Shown here: positions 5,515 through 6,855 of the stretch, one piece after another
Position numbering within the stretch: position 1 is the first letter of the stretch
Layout: the number at the start of each line of letters is the position of its first letter
Assembly: GCA_025449795.1 (NCBI GenBank)
Contig: JANWIQ010000002.1
Coordinates: 1-6,855 of the forward strand
Length of the DNA stretch: 6,855 bases
DNA from: Minisyncoccota bacterium
GTDB taxonomy: Bacteria > Patescibacteriota > Microgenomatia > Levybacterales > UBA12049
Direction of reading: 5' to 3'
Made by a program: the position numbers and the translations under genes
Notes under the pieces: model-generated
Seen by the model: the letters and a program-made list of their open reading frames with translations, nothing else
What the model was told of the DNA's origin: nothing
The model's database searches: none

Positions 5515-6798
5515 TTATCTTATTTCCATTATCGGGAAATTCTGTAGGCTCTCTTCCGCCTCCTTGAGATTATACAAGGTTTCACTATACAATGTGTAGA
5601 GGATATCTCCTTTATGCACGGTATCGGCAATTTTCCTTTGCAAATATATTCCGGATCCTTTTTGTCTTGGTGCTCCTAAAATCTTTGCAATGCTTGTGAG
5701 ATTTTTACTGTTAATTTCATGGATATTTCCATGTTTTGGCGAGAGAATGTGCTTATTGTGTTGGCCTACTTGTAAATCTAATTTATTACTCGTGATGGCA
5801 GGGTCTCCACCCTGGACTGCAATGATTTCTTTCATTTTCTCAAGCGCTTTTCCTGAGCTTAGCAAATGGGTTGCCCACTCATGCCCTGAGGCAAATTTCT
5901 TTTTAGCCTTTTCCTGAATTCTTGTCGGGCAACTCGCAAGACAGAGATCAAGTAACATACCAGAAAGTTTGAGTGCGTGCTTCTCCAAATCTATTGGTCT
6001 GTCTACTGCTTGCTCAAGAACCCGCAACGATTCACGACATTCCAATATTGGTCCTATCCCGCGCCCTGCAGGTTGCTGCATTTCATGGATATATGTCCCA
6101 ATTTTGATGTCGAATTTTTTTGCCATATAAGTAAATTTTTCAGCTACTGTTTCTCCTTCTTCTTTTTTGTGGACTTTTAAGGTTGGGCCATAGGGAATAT
6201 CAATAATAACGTGATTGGAGCCAAAAGCAATTTTCTTGGCCATAATAGATACAATAATTTTGTCATAGCTTTCAAACTCTAATGGTTGTTCTACATGGAT
6301 AAGGACATCATCCGCAGGTGCGATATGAAAACTTCCCCCCCACACAATGCATCCATGTGCTTTTTTAACAATCTGATAAATTTCCTGTTCGGAAAATTCT
6401 ACTTTTGCGAGGACTTCCATGTCATCTGCTGTTCCATCTGGTGTGGTAATAGCGCGGCTAGAACTTTTGGGAATGGTAAATCCGGCGCTTGCTACAATAG
6501 GGACGACAATAAGCGTTGTGCGTGTTCCAGGTACACCGCCAATGGAATGTTTGTCTGCAATAATGCCGCGAAAATGCAGCTTTTCTCCGGTTTCCACCAT
6601 AGCCTTTGTGAGAAAATACAGTTCTTCAGAGCTAAAGCCTTTTGCATAGCCTGATGCGGCAAAATAGGTAGTAAGAATATCCCCCATACGGTTATGGGCA
6701 ATTTCATCCATGATGGCAAAAATCTCTAGATAGGTTAATTTTTTGCCGACTAATTTTTTTTGAATTGCCTCTAAGGCAATTTGTTTCTCATCAATCAT
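5515..6798 (-). CDS. deoA: AMP phosphorylase / thymidine phosphorylase family, core without the archaeal N-terminal domain
   Basis: Nucleoside phosphorylase-fold enzyme that cleaves the glycosidic bond with phosphate. Residues match the archaeal/CPR AMP phosphorylase branch: DKHSIGGVPGTRT (82-94), TIPKSSSRAIT (108-118), DGTAD (121-125), WGGSFHIAPADD (153-164) and SIMAKKIAFGS (184-194). The C-terminal PYNP-type domain (about 350-427) carries GAPRQKGSGIYL. In archaea this enzyme turns AMP into adenine and ribose-1,5-bisphosphate for the isomerase-RuBisCO salvage route. Neither partner is in the window, and a deoxyribonucleoside substrate cannot be excluded. Archaeal enzymes are about 500 residues with an extra N-terminal domain of about 80. 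This one is 427 and begins at the core helical domain. The frame is closed by a TAG at 6807-6805, three codons before the ATG. It lies three bases upstream of mltG on the same strand. The family is sure; the substrate is not. Confidence 0.88.
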   Translation of the reverse strand: MIDEKQIALEAIQKKLVGKKLTYLEIFAIMDEIAHNRMGDILTTYFAASGYAKGFSSEELYFLTKAMVETGEKLHFRGIIADKHSIGGVPGTRTTLIVVPIVASAGFTIPKSSSRAITTPDGTADDMEVLAKVEFSEQEIYQIVKKAHGCIVWGGSFHIAPADDVLIHVEQPLEFESYDKIIVSIMAKKIAFGSNHVIIDIPYGPTLKVHKKEEGETVAEKFTYMAKKFDIKIGTYIHEMQQPAGRGIGPILECRESLRVLEQAVDRPIDLEKHALKLSGMLLDLCLASCPTRIQEKAKKKFASGHEWATHLLSSGKALEKMKEIIAVQGGDPAITSNKLDLQVGQHNKHILSPKHGNIHEINSKNLTSIAKILGAPRQKGSGIYLQRKIADTVHKGDILYTLYSETLYNLKEAEESLQNFPIMEIR

Positions 6799-6855
6799 AT
6801 ATTTCTATCCGCTTGGGAACAAATTTTTTCACCCCTAGGGTACTAGCTTCGCAGA
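6791..6855 (-). CDS. Possible 3' end of an upstream gene overlapping deoA (partial)
   Basis: On the minus strand one frame is open from the window edge to a TGA at 6793-6791, giving about 20 residues that end GVKKFVPKRIEIYD. It would overlap the start of the phosphorylase gene by eight bases (ATGATTGA), a spacing typical of translationally coupled genes, and it would explain the lack of a clear Shine-Dalgarno there. I do not recognise the tail. An alternative is that it encodes the missing N-terminal domain of the phosphorylase in a shifted frame. Twenty open codons can also arise by chance, so support is weak. Confidence 0.35.
   Translation of the reverse strand, partial: CEASTLGVKKFVPKRIEIYD

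Noticed and set aside
6286..6654. 122-codon plus-strand open frame opposite the phosphorylase gene
   Set aside because: Antisense to the conserved catalytic core of the phosphorylase, with a Cys/Phe-rich composition typical of shadow frames.
39..6798. Possible recoding of TGA (as glycine in some CPR lineages), suggested by no TGA stops among the seven complete genes
   Set aside because: No conserved gene contains an in-frame TGA, all conserved glycines use GGN codons, and seven stops are too few to infer anything from the absence of TGA.

Overview
The window looks like chromosome from a Candidate Phyla Radiation (Patescibacteria) bacterium. This is an inference from four things: a moderately AT-rich, compact layout; short intergenic regions filled with AT-rich, partly palindromic repeats based on words such as AAATCCCAAATCACAA and CCAATATC; very weak Shine-Dalgarno signals; and a phosphorylase closer to archaeal AMP phosphorylase than to classical bacterial thymidine phosphorylase. 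I cannot place it in a phylum. The standard code fits: the seven complete genes end in TAA or TAG and none needs an internal TGA.

Layout, plus strand (1-4558): a promoter directly against the start codon of an FtsK/SpoIIIE DNA translocase (39-2165); a repeat-rich gap; a RodZ-like membrane protein with a cytoplasmic HTH domain and an outer Ig-like domain (2338-2970); a second repeat-rich gap that ends in a palindrome and a strong promoter; a two-gene unit of small membrane proteins resembling the Bacillus YtxG/YtxH pair (3144-3410, 3414-3743); a third repeat-rich gap; and a SpoU/TrmH-family RNA 2'-O-methyltransferase (3836-4558).

Layout, minus strand (4555-6855, transcribed right to left): the end of a possible upstream frame (6855-6791), an AMP/thymidine phosphorylase core (6798-5515) and an MltG-type endolytic murein transglycosylase (5511-4555). 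Spacing is tight, so this is probably one operon. It converges on the methyltransferase gene, and the two reading frames share the tetranucleotide CTAG as their stop codons.

Functionally, FtsK (chromosome segregation at the septum), RodZ (cell shape) and MltG (glycan strand release) make a cell division and envelope neighbourhood, with RNA modification and nucleotide salvage alongside. I found no RNA gene, CRISPR array, insertion sequence or phage gene, and no convincing new multi-gene system. The most interesting signals are the intergenic repeat elements, two promoters placed so that the mRNAs would be leaderless, a possible operator in front of the small membrane protein pair, and the missing N-terminal domain of the phosphorylase.
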